Shown here: positions 32,743 through 44,382 of the stretch, in pieces
Numbering within the stretch: position 1 is the first letter of the stretch
Layout: every line of letters starts with the position of its first letter
NCBI GenBank assembly: GCA_021399435.1
Contig: JAJTUP010000055.1
Location: 62,001-126,000 of the forward strand
Source of the DNA: Diaporthe sp. PMI_573
Lineage: Eukaryota > Ascomycota > Sordariomycetes > Diaporthales > Diaporthaceae
Length of the DNA stretch: 64,000 nucleotides
Direction of reading: 5' to 3'
The notes under the pieces: model-generated
What the model was told of the DNA's origin: nothing
The model's input: only the letters and a program-made list of their open reading frames with translations
The model's database searches: none
Program-made: the position numbers and the translations under genes

Positions 32743-34240
32743 GCCTCGACTCCCTGAGCGCCTTTGTTCTACGATCCACGCCTGCATACGCCTTATGCCC
32801 ATGCACTACCAGCCCGCCGCTTGTTTCAAAATTTCGTCTTCACACTGTCACCATTTTAATCACGTCCTACCTAATCCTTGAAAAGTCCTCCATGGTACGG
32901 CTAATCGAAACGGTCCCTTGGCTCGTGGCAAGATGGCATCTCGACCAAGACCAGAACTACATACTTTGGAGAAAGAAGGCGTGTCGCATCTAAGCGGTCC
33001 TCTTCGGCCCTGCCCAGGGTCCCAGCACCCTCCTCCTGCATTATACACCATTGTGTTGGAACCTCGAGCGCAGGTCTTTGCGATGCCCAAAACAGCCTAG
33101 AGTACATTTCCACCCTCCATCGAACCAGGAGCTGGTCTGGCAATGCACGGCTTCCTGGTGCAAGCGTACACACAGCGCTGGCTTTTTCTTCTTCGCAACC
33201 ACGTGTCGGCTCGACATTTCGAAATACGACTTTCTATAATTTATGACGGACGTTGAGACCCCTCCTTGCCATGGGGGACCAGTCCAATTTCGCTGGTAGC
33301 CCACGACCAACACTTCGGGGAACTTCCTTCTTTCTTCTCGGCGAGGCGTCTCTATGGCCCCTCAGAAGTTCTGGCAGCGGGTCATGGGATGTGCGACGAC
33401 GTGTGACGGAGAGCAGTGGCTGTGATACCTAATCATGGAGGATGAGGCCGGTTAGGTGGACGGTTGAGCCGTGGGCGTAGATGTCTTGTGGTGCATCTAG
33501 TATCTCAAAGACCGGTTTTTGTTTGGAATCTGGGATCGCATTTGACGGCTTTACTCTACTATCATACCCCCTCATGCCCCTGATTCTCCCAAGCACGTCT
33601 TTCTTCCTTTTTTATTTCCCCCCGGCCCGCTTAGTGTCGAGTACTACTGTGTTTTCCTTATCGTCGCCCTGCAGCTCTTCTCTAGTTTAGTGGTTCTGAT
33701 CAGAAAATGATGGATTTCCATCACATACTTTTGTGCTCCTCCTCGTCGTGACCTATGCAGTGACTACTAAAGTGTAGAACGAGCATACAGACTCTGGAGG
33801 CTCCATTGGCCTCCGACCGTGTTCGGATCATGGGTGTCAAGTGCTGCTGCTGCTGCCGCCAATTGTTCAACGGCGACGCCCGGACTCTGAAATTAGATGG
33901 GAATCTTGGAATTCGTGTCTCACACGGGCATGCAGTGGCTGGTCAGGAGCGTCCACGTGCGCCAAAACCACACATTATCAACGGAAATGAGCTGAGGTTT
34001 CTCCCGGTAATAGCTGTGCGGAAGAGTCGCCAGATACACTATATCGGCAGGCTTAACAAAGCTGAGACTGCCTTGAAAGGAGCGAGGCACGGAGTAGTGT
34101 TACAATTGCCTATGTTTGGACATCTCATCTCTATGTCTAGCCGTCCGGCACATAGATACCCGATTCACTGAGCCATCCACAATGTCTTTGCTCGCCCACC
34201 AAATACTCGCAGCAACTATTCATCTCATGCCACACCGCGC
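32743..34240. other. Convergent intergenic region, septin / uS4m
   Basis: About 1.5 kb between converging stop codons. The first part is probably septin 3' UTR. No conserved coding signal on either strand. Confidence 0.5.
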
Positions 34241-36034
34241 TCACCTCCTCCTCAGATACCAGTTGAACGCCAGCTGCATGACGTGGGGCGGGAATGGCGT
34301 CGGCACCTCGGCGTACTTCTGGCGCGCCACAGGATGCCGCAGGTACACAGCCGCGCAGATGTTCTGGTTGACCTCGAGGTAGCGCGGGATGAAGGCGAAA
34401 GCGCCCATGAAGCGCCGCGGCTCCCAGGGCGTGAGGTATGGCTTAGAGAGGTCCTCCGGGTTGTCCTCCCACTCCTTGAGCAGCTTGTTCATCCGCGAGA
34501 CCTCCTCGCCCGACATGACGTAGTCTGGGCGCGCGGGCTTCTTCTTTTCCACCTGCTGCTCCTTCGCCTCCTCTTGCGTCTCTTCCGTAGCCTTGGCAAC
34601 CTCTTCGGCGGTGAACGCCCCCGACTCTTCTGCCTTCTTGGCGATTGACGGGTCGGCGATGGCCAGGTCGCGGAGCATGGCATTGACCTCGTCAATGACT
34701 GTCTGATCGGATGCGACCTCAGCCTCGCCGCCCGCGCGCCCTGCTTTTGCAAGTGCCGCGCGTGACATCTTGATGAAGTTGCGGAACTTGCGCTTCTTCT
34801 TGACCTTCAAGTCGCCCTTCTGTTGCTCCAGGATGCCCTTGGCTTGCTTCGACAAGAATCTTAGCACACGAGGGATGCTGCCTGGTGCATTAGGCTGGAC
34901 CTCGGTGGAGGCCGCGCCTTCTTGTTTTGCTTCCTCTTTTGCCAGCCTTGCCTCGAACGCGTCGACATTTGGTAATTTGTTACCTGGGGCCACTTGCTCG
35001 GCGTCACCTTCACCTTCCTCACCTTCGCCCTCGGCAGCAGCCTCCTCACCCTCACCCTCACCCTCCTCTTCAGCCGCTGCCTCTTCCTTTGATGCAGCGG
35101 CCTTGCGGCTTTTCCTGGGGGCCTTGGGTGGTGGCGGTGGCTTCTTCTTGCCAGTCGCGAGAAGAACGAACTCGGGGTTGACTTGGAACATGTCACCGGG
35201 GTTGAGGAGATAGCTTGGATGCGTCATCTGCATAGCTGGAGATTAGTCGGCGACACTCGACGAAGGGGTCGGGAGGCCTGTTCGGCACCTACCACCTGGC
35301 CGTTGACTTTGACCGCACCATGAATAACAAACTGCCTTGCTTGTCGCGTACTGCTGGCAAACAAAGCCCTGAAGATGGCCACATCAATCCTCCTCTCCAG
35401 AGGGGCGTATGCCATGTTCATGTACGGGGTCTGGCCGCTGAACTGTTGCAGGTTCGTGTCCTTCCGCGAGAGAGACTGAGTCTCGGTGGGCTGGATCAGA
35501 TCCAGGTCGGGCTTCGGTGGAAAGCCGGGCTTAGCCCTCTTGTTCACGACCTGGCCGCGCTCGTGCCAGGGCGTGATGTCCTCGAAGCTAGGCTTGTCCT
35601 TGCCAGAACCTCTGCCTGCGGCCTGCTCGGAGCCGTCATTGTGGGCCATGTAGACGGGATCCATGTTGACGACGGACAGCATGCGGCGGCTGAACATGCG
35701 CTCCCACTTGCCCTCCTTGATGTGCTCGCCGTGGTAGGCGCGGGTCAGGGCCTTTGCGTTCCATTTCTGCTGGAAGAATGTCTTGGAGATGTAGTTGGGT
35801 ATTGTTCGCTCAACCTTGGACAGGTTGTAGAGGTTGTACTTGTTCCACGTTTGGCGGACTCTCTACTCGGTGCAAGAGACTGGTCAGCCAGACTGGAGGA
35901 CAGGATCATCACAAGGCACGCCGTCGGTGGGTGGGAAGGCATCGCGGAGACAAGGGACAAGATGATATGGCGACGGGTGCAGTGCTTACCCCCCGTTTCA
36001 AACTGTGGAACTTTAATGTCCTTCTCAACTTCAT
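34241..36034 (-). CDS. NAM9: Mitochondrial small-subunit ribosomal protein uS4m (Nam9)
   Basis: Three exons on the minus strand: 36034-35990, 35862-35293 and 35227-34241, 533 residues; all junctions are phase 0. The N-terminus [17 protein letters not shown] continues into [13 protein letters not shown], the expected start of fungal Nam9. The S4 RNA-binding domain includes [35 protein letters not shown] and, after the second junction, [17 protein letters not shown] long, low-complexity, strongly acidic Lys/Pro/Glu/Ala insert (about 255-310) follows. The C-terminus is the conserved [20 protein letters not shown] and [11 protein letters not shown]. Divergent from the La gene. Confidence 0.95.
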
Positions 36035-36762
36035 TCTGGTCTGTGGAGGGATTCGAGCGGCACAGACCGGACTCGATATGCAAGGAGGCAAGGGATTCGA
36101 GTCGAACTGGCCGGGTCCGTGGCGATGTCGGGCTAGGACAGTGGTCAATGAATGAATGGGGCTCGCCCTGCTGCCGTCGCGACTCTCCAAAATTTTAGGA
36201 CGTGCGGCTGCTCTGCTCACTCGCAGTCGCACTAACCCGTTGGAGCGACAGGCTCTGGAGCTCCATATAATGGGACGTGCAAGGGCCGCCCTCTTGCGCG
36301 GGCTGGATTGTGGGGGTACCTGGGTACCTGCACCAAAACCCTGGCTGCTTCGCTCTATCGCAGCTCTTATCGGTACAGAAAAAGTTCAGCGGCCGGCCTT
36401 GGATCGACCTTCTGATCGACCTTCTTTCTTTTCCCATCTCCCCCATCATCCCCATCCTCCAGGGCAGTCTGATCGCCTTCGCTGTTCTGAAACCAATCGC
36501 AACCCTCTCCCCTACAGCTAACAACAGCGCATTGTGCAGGCCCGAGTCCCTCGAGCCCCTCGCCGCACCATTACGACATTACCTCCCTTGTCGTCGCCAA
36601 CCATTGTGCATTGTGCCCCACCACCGCAAGACTCACCTCGGCGGAGAGTCATACTCTGCTCGCACCGCACAAAAGCTCCCACAACCCCTCTTCAACTGTG
36701 CCGTGGTTGAGCGCGCCACTTCCTCTTCTTACCTTGCCATTCGAGAATTCACTACAGAAACC
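36035..36762. promoter_or_regulatory. Divergent promoter region, uS4m / La protein
   Basis: 728 bp between two divergent housekeeping start codons. The half next to the La gene is CT-rich (TTCTTTTCCCATCTCCCCCA). It contains a short tandem GGGTACCTGGGTACCTG at about 36315 and a GATCGACCTTCT duplication near 36401-36425. Confidence 0.55.
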
Positions 36763-38006
36763 ATGGCCGACACAGCCACCCTAGCTGAGGCAACCCAGCC
36801 CGAGGTGTCTGCCTCCGCCACAGAGGCAACCACCGACGCTGCTCCCGCTGTCGAAACCACCCAAGACGAGCCCGTCAAGGCTGATCAGACCGAAGAGGCT
36901 GCGGCGACCGAGAAGAACGGAGACACCGCCATGGAGGCGGGCGATGTGAAGGAGGACAAGGACGACAACGCTCACAAGACCAGAGCGCATGGCCACCACC
37001 ACCACGACAACAAGAGCAAATTCGATCCTTCCGTTCTGTCTGTCACCGACGACCCCCAAAAGATCCGTGTCCAGGTACGAACATGATCCCGAGACACTGA
37101 GGCTATACAGAGACCTTGCTGACAATTACTTAGGTCGAGTTCTACTTTGGTGACCACAACCTGCCCCAGGACAAGTACATGTGGAACCTGACTGGGGGAT
37201 TCGACAACAAACCTGTCCCTCTGAAGAAGATCTGCTCTTTCGGTCGCATGCACCGTTTCCAGCCCTATGAGTCTGTCGTCAAGGCTCTCCGCGACAGCCA
37301 GTTCTTGGTTATCTCCGGTGAGGAGGACAACGAGACAGTCGCTCGCAAAGTCCCCTACAAGCCCTCCAAGCCTGGCGACAAATTCCCGATCTCGGTCTAC
37401 GTCAAGGGCTTCGGCGAGGAGCAGCCGTCTACCCAGTTCGACATCGAGGCTTTCTTTGCGAAGTTCGGTCCAGCTAATGCCATTCGACTTCGCCGAGATG
37501 ATGAACATCTTTTCAAGGGTTCTGTCTTCGCCGAGTTCGAGACCGAGGAGCACGCCAAGGCTTTCTTGGCCCTTGACCCCACGCCCCAGTATGAGGGGCG
37601 TGACCTGAAGATCATGTCCAAGCGAGACTACGTTGACGAGAAGAACCAGCTGATCAAGGAAGGCAAGCTCCAGCCCAGTAAGAGCAAGGGCCCGCGAACC
37701 TTCTGGGAGGGCGTGGATCTCAACAAATCCCAGCATGGAGGCTTCAAAGGCGACAAGGATGACTGGAAGGCCCGCAAGGATCACGACCGCAGGAACAACA
37801 ACCGAGGTGGTAGAGGTGGACGTGGGCGGGGACGCGGAGGCCGTGGTCGCGGAGGCCGCGATTTCGACCGCAACAACAGGCGCGATCGAGATGAGGTCGC
37901 AGGCGAGAAGTCTGGCGAGTCCAACGGCAAGCGCTCTCGCGATGAGGATGGCGCCGCCGCCCGGGAGCCCCCAGCCAAGAAGGTCGACACCAAGGCGGAG
38001 GCTTGA
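36763..38006 (+). CDS. LHP1: La-type RNA-binding protein
   Basis: Binds 3' oligo-U of new Pol III transcripts and assists tRNA and snRNA maturation. Exons 36763-37074 and 37134-38006, 394 residues, 59-nt phase-0 intron. Residues 1-85 are acidic and Ala/Thr-rich with a HGHHHH run. La motif from KIRVQVEFYFGDHNLPQDKY through the CSFGRMHRFQPY segment. RRM: ISVYVKGFGEE (RNP2-like) with FAEFETEEHAKAF. The C-terminal tail has an RGG-type block (NNNRGGRGGRGRGRGGRGRG) and a basic RSRDEDG...PAKKVDTKAEA end. The ATG lies in ACCATGG context. Confidence 0.93.
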
Positions 38007-40375
38007 GGGAGTCTTGGATTGGGATTTGGACAGGATGAGCTATACGCTTCCTGAGTGATACCCGGATCGATATCTTCGGCATTTGAAACAGTTTCCTTCG
38101 CACCCCCAGGACTGCGAGTTAAAAACGGTGGACAGGATCGGCGTTATACGGTTGGTTGCTTTCAGTCATTGCTCATCAGTTTGGAAATGTGTAGTCTTTG
38201 CGAATAATCGCAGTTCTGACCTCGTCATTGATGAACGAAGGGGCTTCCAATCTGCATGACAACTAGTTGAGGGCTTTTCGTGCATCGTGTCTGCATAGGC
38301 ATAGGCCACATTTAGACTTGCTCAGGGACACGATCATCCCAATGAGATCCAGTCTCCGCAGCAGGTCCGATGACAGCTGAAGTGTGAGCAGCCAGCAGTT
38401 TCGCACACCTTTGTATCATTACGCACAAGAGTAGTTCTTAGATGGACTCCAGCATCAAAGAAAGAAAGAGAAAAACAGGTGTTTCCATGACTGCAGTCAA
38501 CGATTGTGCGGCAACAGTTTGGGTACATTTTCCATCTCCTGACTTTGAAAATCAGGTTTAGTGGAGGTCGTGTCCCTTCAATGCTTACTCTGATACTAAA
38601 GTCAAGAACGTGAAAGTGGTGAGCTCAACAGGGCTTCACAGAGCTGGTAAGTCCGCACATCTCTCACAGGAGCGCGTTTCATTTAGAAACAAAAATGTGG
38701 GACGTGGGCAGGTCCCGCAGATAATTGCGCTCTTTTGACCAAGAGGATAGTTATCCATCCATTGAACAACGAAGCCTTGTATTTGAAAAGGTACCGCACG
38801 GCTCCACGGAAGGTTGCGTCAGCAGAGGTTGACGTCGTGTTTTTGAAACCCGGAAGACCACCGCTACGATCTTATCTCTGCACTGCTCTCATGTCGAAGT
38901 GTGCTCCGATGGCTTTGTTGTATGGTTCCGGGGCCACCCAACGCCAATTTCCAACTTCTCAATGTCGGATTTCAAACATCTGCCCGATCTTATGGTCCAG
39001 GGAAGAGCTTTGCTCGCAGTCTATTTCGATGGCCCAACTATGATGAAGCCAACTGTCGAACTCAGCCAACGATTCTGACTTGTTGGTTTGCAAGTCGTCT
39101 CCATGAGACGACGACACTGCGCAGGTTATCCCCTGGCTTGTCATGGAGGAAATTGCCCCACAGGAGGTTCTCGCAAAAGGAGGTATTCACCTACAAGGTC
39201 ATCTCAGAGCGGGGTCCCCCAGAGGGTATCCCAGAGGAGAGTATACCACAGACTATGTAACGGCAGGTCACCCTGCATGAGGTTATTCTACTGTTGTCTG
39301 TGATTCAGTAGTTCAATGTCAACGAGGGTGTCCCGGATGCCCTCCCTAAATAGATAATTCTCTTAAACACACAAAGTTTTTATGTTTACCAACTGATCGT
39401 GCAATGTAAAAAGGATGCTCTATTCTGTTGATATTTCTTTTTCCCCTTCTTTTGAATATATCAGCATTCCAGTGGCAAGTTACTTTCGGTTGCTTGGAGG
39501 TAGGACTCTTGGACTGCCCCCGGCCAACTCCACCGCGCGTACCAAACTAAGGTCACTAACACAACATGTGGACGAGTCATCCTGGCCCTTTTCGCCACCA
39601 TTTTCAGTATTAACAGTTACAAGAGCCCTGCTGCAGAAATGAATGTCCGCATCTGCTCTGGCCCAGTTGGGAATTTTAACTTTGAAGGGCAAGTCTACCA
39701 GACGGGCCTCACCGTAGTATGTATTTGAGTGACTGTTGTCCATTCCTAACATTATCAGAGGCACACAGTCTTAAGAAGTCAATCACACATCTAATCACCA
39801 CAGCCAGGGGCCAAAAGCTTGAGTAGTGGAAAAGATGGCTGTCACGGCTATTCTATGCTAGGTTACACAAGCTAATACCCTGACACCACGGACACAGCAT
39901 GAACTCTGAAAGTACGGCATTCTGAGACACTGGCTAACTCCAACGGCGACTAGTATTTGTCCCCGGCCCTTAAGTCCATACCATCCCGCTGCTTAGAAAC
40001 CCGGTGCGCTTTCGGCACACGGTTAAGGCCGACGCCGAGTGTCCCGATACGAAGTGGGTGACATAACTAAGCGTCTCATTTGCTGCCGTGCTTGTTGGCC
40101 GCCTTAGCGGTGAGATCTGCACCCAGTTTACCCACTTCAATGCGGTTTCCCTTAGTCGTTAGTGAAGAAATTGTGCGAGTCGGCACCGAAGATAGTGGAT
40201 CCCGGGAGTCGGCATTGAGATCAGTTGAGGGTGCGCTCTTGTGTTGTTGAAAGGCCTCGCCGACACCAATCGGTGGTCGCTGCCACTTCCCCTTTTCTTC
40301 AGGCGAGGAGGAGACAACGACTTCTATGTGGTTCAGAACTGGGAGTTGCGTTATTGCATGTCTGGCCCACCTCTG
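38007..40375. other. Gene-poor intergenic region
   Basis: About 2.4 kb. Several short frames exist (for example 38735-39260) but none shows a domain, a splice-consistent extension or clear coding composition. Confidence 0.45.
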
Positions 40376-40382
40376 TATATAA
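40376..40382 (+). promoter_or_regulatory. TATA box of the DHA1 transporter gene
   Basis: TATATAA lies 157 bp before the start codon at 40539. Confidence 0.5.
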
Positions 40383-40538
40383 CCTGAGGGCAGTTACATC
40401 AACGGAGCCTGTCTTCGTGCTCGATTCACCCAACACAGTGCACACACTCTCTACATTTACTATCAACTCAAATTCGGTCATAAAAGGCACTAGAGACCCT
40501 TTCAAAAGAATTTTCAATCGTCGGTGCCCCAAGGCTCA

Positions 40539-42504
40539 ATGGAGGAGGCCCAAGGAATTGGGGATGGCCCTTCGTCATCACCGTCGCAGGGACCTGCAAA
40601 CAATGGGACAGAGATACAAGACTTTGGAAACTCAGGCCAAGGAAATCAAGACTTGAACCATTTGCATCACGAATCGTTAGATGGAAACGCCAGGAACATC
40701 AGACGCGATGGCGACAAGATCGAGGTGGAGAAGCCAGGCTCGCCCACAGACGATGATTCCTCGAGCTCCTCAGGGTCCATGTCTGAAGACGAGGTCCGGC
40801 TCGGGCGATCGAGTTGCTCTGGCCGCCCCGAGGTTGCAAGATCAGTCAGCCATGTACGCGACGGGATCGAGAGCCGACATGATATCGAGGCCGCGCTCCC
40901 ACTCGAGAAGCAGCCGACTCCGCGACACCTAGCAGACCCAGGCCTCGTAACCTGGAATACCGAGGACCCAGAGAACCCTAAGACTTGGCAAACGCGCCAG
41001 AAATGGGCGGCTGTCTTCGTGGTGTCAACGTTCACGTTAATCAGCCCCGTCTCATCCACCATGACTGCACCGGCGTTGAACTCCATTGCCAGCGAGCTTA
41101 ACATTACAGACGAGTTTGAGAAGCAACTGTCACTCTCTATCTTCGTTCTTGGTAAGTTTCCCAGAGGACAAGACCCTCAGACATCTCAGTTTACTAACAC
41201 ATGTCCCAGCGTATGCAATTGGTCCTCTACTCCTCGGGCCACTTAGCGAGCTGTATGGCCGCGTCATTGTCCTTCAGCTTGCGAACCTCTTCTACCTCTT
41301 CTTCAATCTGGGCTGTGGCCTGAGCCGAACAAAAGTGCAGCTGATAGTATTCCGATTTCTTGCAGGGTTCGGCGGGTCTGCTCCCCTCGCGATCGGTGGC
41401 GGTATTCTTTCAGACCTGTTTACGGCCGAAGAGCGAGGAAGAGCCATGAGCATCTACAGTCTCGCACCACTTCTCGGACCTGCCATTGGGCCTATCGCAG
41501 GAGCTTTCATATCCGAAAACACTTGTAAGCATCACTCTTGTCCTGTCCTGGACCCCAAGTCTTTCACGTTTTGGAATGTTCTAGAATGCAACACTTTAGG
41601 ATCCATAGCAGGACTAACGTCATACTTAGCCTGGAGGTGGATCTTCTACGCCACGACAATAGCTGACGCCGTGATCCAATGTGCCGGGGTCTTCCTTCTG
41701 CGGGAGACCTACACCCCGGTCCTGCTGCGGTGGCGGAAAGAAAAGCTCATGAAAGAGACAGGAAACATGGACCTCCACACCGACTTCGATGACCCGGACA
41801 GGACCATTTCCCGAACTTTGGCCACTGCCTTTGTAAGGCCATTTCGTATGTTGCTCACGCAGCCGATCATCCAGGTCCTTGCTCTTTACATGATGTTCCT
41901 TTATGGCTTGATGTATCTAATTCTTAGCACGTTCCCGGGCCTCTGGGCGTCGTACGGAATGAGCACTGGAATCGGTGGGCTAAACTACATAGCCCTCGGG
42001 CTCGGGTTCTTCCTTGGAGCTCAGATCTGCGCTCCCTTTCAGGATCGTATATATGCCCGCCTGAAGAAGCATTATAACGTGACCGTGGGGCGCCCGGAGT
42101 TTCGAATTCCTATGATGGTGCCTGGCGCCATCATCCTGCCCGTCGGTCTCATAATCTACGGCTGGACTGCTCAGTACCGAGTTCATTGGATCGGCCCTGA
42201 CATCGGGGTTGTTTTGTTGTCGATGGGAGTCATTGTTGGCTTTCAAGCCATCCAGGGGTTTCTAGTGGACTCATATACAAGATATGCTGCGAGTGCCGTG
42301 GCCGCGGCAACGGTACTGCGCAGTCTCGCTGGTTTTGGGTTCCCGCTCTTTGCACCCAGCTTATATGCCAGGCTGGACTATGGCTGGGGAAATACTATGC
42401 TTGCATTCATCGGTATTGTGATTGGTTGGCCTGGTCCCATCTTGCTGTGGAAGTATGGGCAGAGATTGAGGGAGAAATCTACTTTTGCGGCAGGGCCAAG
42501 ATGA
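40539..42504 (+). CDS. DHA1-type MFS multidrug transporter
   Basis: Proton-coupled exporter of the 12-helix drug:H+ antiporter-1 family. Exons 40539-41151, 41210-41524 and 41630-42504, 600 residues. The first 155 residues are hydrophilic and Ser/Asp-rich, longer than usual. Typical entry motif TWNTEDPENPKTW precedes helix 1. Motif A-like: GPLSELYGRVIVLQLANLFY. Motif C-like: LAPLLGPAIGPIAGAFI, then SWRWIFYATTIADAV. The central loop has VLLRWRKEKLMKETG. The second intron (105 nt) has no in-frame stop, so its retention would insert 35 residues between helices. The start ATG follows a TATA box 157 bp upstream. Substrate unknown. Confidence 0.94.
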
Positions 42505-43491
42505 TGCCATGGAATGTTATGGCATGAACAAGATTTTCAATATATATATACACATATATATAAACCCAAGCTCGTGCGCAGGCTTGAGATGACTATTGGG
42601 TCACATCAAGTAATGTAGCATTTGGGGTTGACAGTAAACACACTTGCATTTTGTGATTTAGAAACCTGATAAACCCTCAGCATATATATGTGTGTGTTTA
42701 TCTCTTTCACAGAAATATCGATTATCTGTTTACAGTTCTCATATCGGGAAAGTGAATCACCTCGCCGGCGACTACGAGCAACCATCCCCTTCCATGCCGT
42801 GTACACCGGCAAGAGCGATGTAAGAACAAGTTCCAACAGGCCCTCGAGCGGTAGAGTTCTGTGTGGGCTTGAGTGAAATGTCTCTCATCTCAATGTTGTA
42901 ACACGGGTATCTATCGGAACATGAAACTAATGTCATGCGATTGATGTTTGAGGAGTCGAGCCAGCCTGTGAAGTTGACATAGGCGACATTTGAGACCAGC
43001 AGGTTGAGGTGCCAGAGAAGGAGCCTATTGTCAGAGTTCTGCTACCACAGGCTGAAACCCGAAATTCAATTGAGGAAAACATGATCACAAACGTCTATAG
43101 TGTCAAACCATCTGTATGTGAACTTTACGCCAGCCCTATATGTTCCTGTGGAACCCAATCACAGGACTGTAGTTATTTTGCACCCATTTGTCTCCCTAAG
43201 TAGAGTTTGCGTTAACAGAATTTTATTCCAAAGGCAACTCCTACGAGTCTATCTCTAAACCTTGCTTGCCCCAGGGGAGCGATGTGTCACAAGCAGCGAA
43301 AACTGTTATGATGAGTGCCACACAGTGCAACCTCGACAGTAGAGCTTTTGTGATTCCCTGATGGGAGGAGAATGGAAGCAAGAAGACAACCCACGAATGC
43401 AGCATAAATGCCATCAAACCACATTGATGTTTTATTTATTATATTGACAGACACAAACTGGACTCTGGATTACAGAAACTGTGTAACATGT
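42505..43491. other. Intergenic region with (TA)n tract
   Basis: 3' flank of the transporter gene. A TATATATATACACATATATATA tract lies at about 42541-42562. No gene recognised up to the GH28 relic. Confidence 0.5.
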
Positions 43492-43877
43492 TTAGTCGAA
43501 TTTGGAGATGTGGTGCGGAGATGTGGTATTTAACTCACAGTGCTCAATAAGGACGTCAGAGACATTCCAGAAGACGAAAGGCATTGGTCTTTCGGGTTGG
43601 GTTTCACCTGCCTCGGGGGGGGGGTACCAAGTGCTACCACTGCATTGATCTTGGCTATTCCGTAGCCATTGACATGGGATCCTTTCGGCTGAGATGATGA
43701 ATCCGGCGGCGTGGTTCTGGAAGACCACTGTTCCGCCGTTGTTGCACACTTCGAAGGCTTGGAGAGTTTGAGGGACGTCGTCCTCCTTTTTCCAAGTGGG
43801 ACAAGGGTGCATGTCTTTCCTGAGTCTGCTGGGCTGCGAGGAATGAACATGGGCTCAAAAGCACCCTCTGCTAGCAT
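43492..43877 (-). pseudogene. Degenerate GH28 exo-polygalacturonase gene
   Basis: Minus-strand remnant of a secreted pectinase. One frame reads PMFIPRSPADSGKTCTLVPL. A second frame then gives DDVPQTLQAFEVCNNGGTVV and FQNHAAGFIISAERI. The first frame returns with HVNGYGIAKINAVVALG. The second frame resumes with EAGETQPERPMPFVFWNVSD. So there are at least two compensating frameshifts. About 60-70 residues expected between GGTVVF and QNHAAGF are missing. The catalytic half (Asp-containing NTD/DD region) is absent after WNVSDVLIEH. Family recall only; clearly non-functional. Confidence 0.8.
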
Positions 43878-44382
43878 TCCTGAGCCGAGGCCGAGGAGGC
43901 TGGCTCAGCAGAATGCACCGGCTTGGCATATCACGTTGGCAATTACTGTACAAGAAGTCAGCTGCGCCAGTCAATCTCAAGATCGATTCGTTGTGAAGGA
44001 GATTACGGCATTCATAAAGTAAAGCGTGCCGAAACCACCGTTCAGCCACTCCGAACTCAGCTCACCCGAAGCTCATTTTGAGAGCATGGATCACCCCTAG
44101 GCACGTAATTAAACAGCTTGCTGAATCTCTGACCTGTCATGATTGGAGGCAATTTTTAAGAATGCGGTGAAGTGAAATTGGGAGCTGGGTGAGATGCCAG
44201 GGTTGGCCTCCGGATCTACAGGATTGTTTGCGTGTCGCATGCGGGGAAAGCAGTGGAGGTCAGGAAAAGGTTTAGAGTTCTCGCTACGTTGCCAACCGAG
44301 AAAGCTTCTTCGTCCTCGGGCGAACGCTAAGTTTTGACTCGATCGTCCCATCTCACCATGCAATGATATACCGACCCTTGTC
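43878..44382. other. Intergenic region
   Basis: Upstream flank of the GH28 relic and 3' flank of the hydratase gene. May contain an eroded signal peptide of the relic near 43880-44050; not resolvable. Confidence 0.4.

Noticed and set aside
32092..32802. 236-codon Leu-rich open frame antisense to the septin last exon
   Set aside because: It mirrors the Glu/Lys-rich coiled-coil coding strand; Leu-rich antisense frames arise from that codon use.
35320..36198. 292-codon open frame antisense to uS4m
   Set aside because: Antisense to a well-supported three-exon ribosomal protein gene.
36972..37784. 270-codon open frame antisense to the La gene
   Set aside because: Low-complexity Leu/Val translation of the opposite strand; the La and RRM domains are on the plus strand.
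38735..39260. Possible gene between La and the DHA1 transporter
   Set aside because: Overlapping short frames without domain, splice-consistent extension or coding composition.
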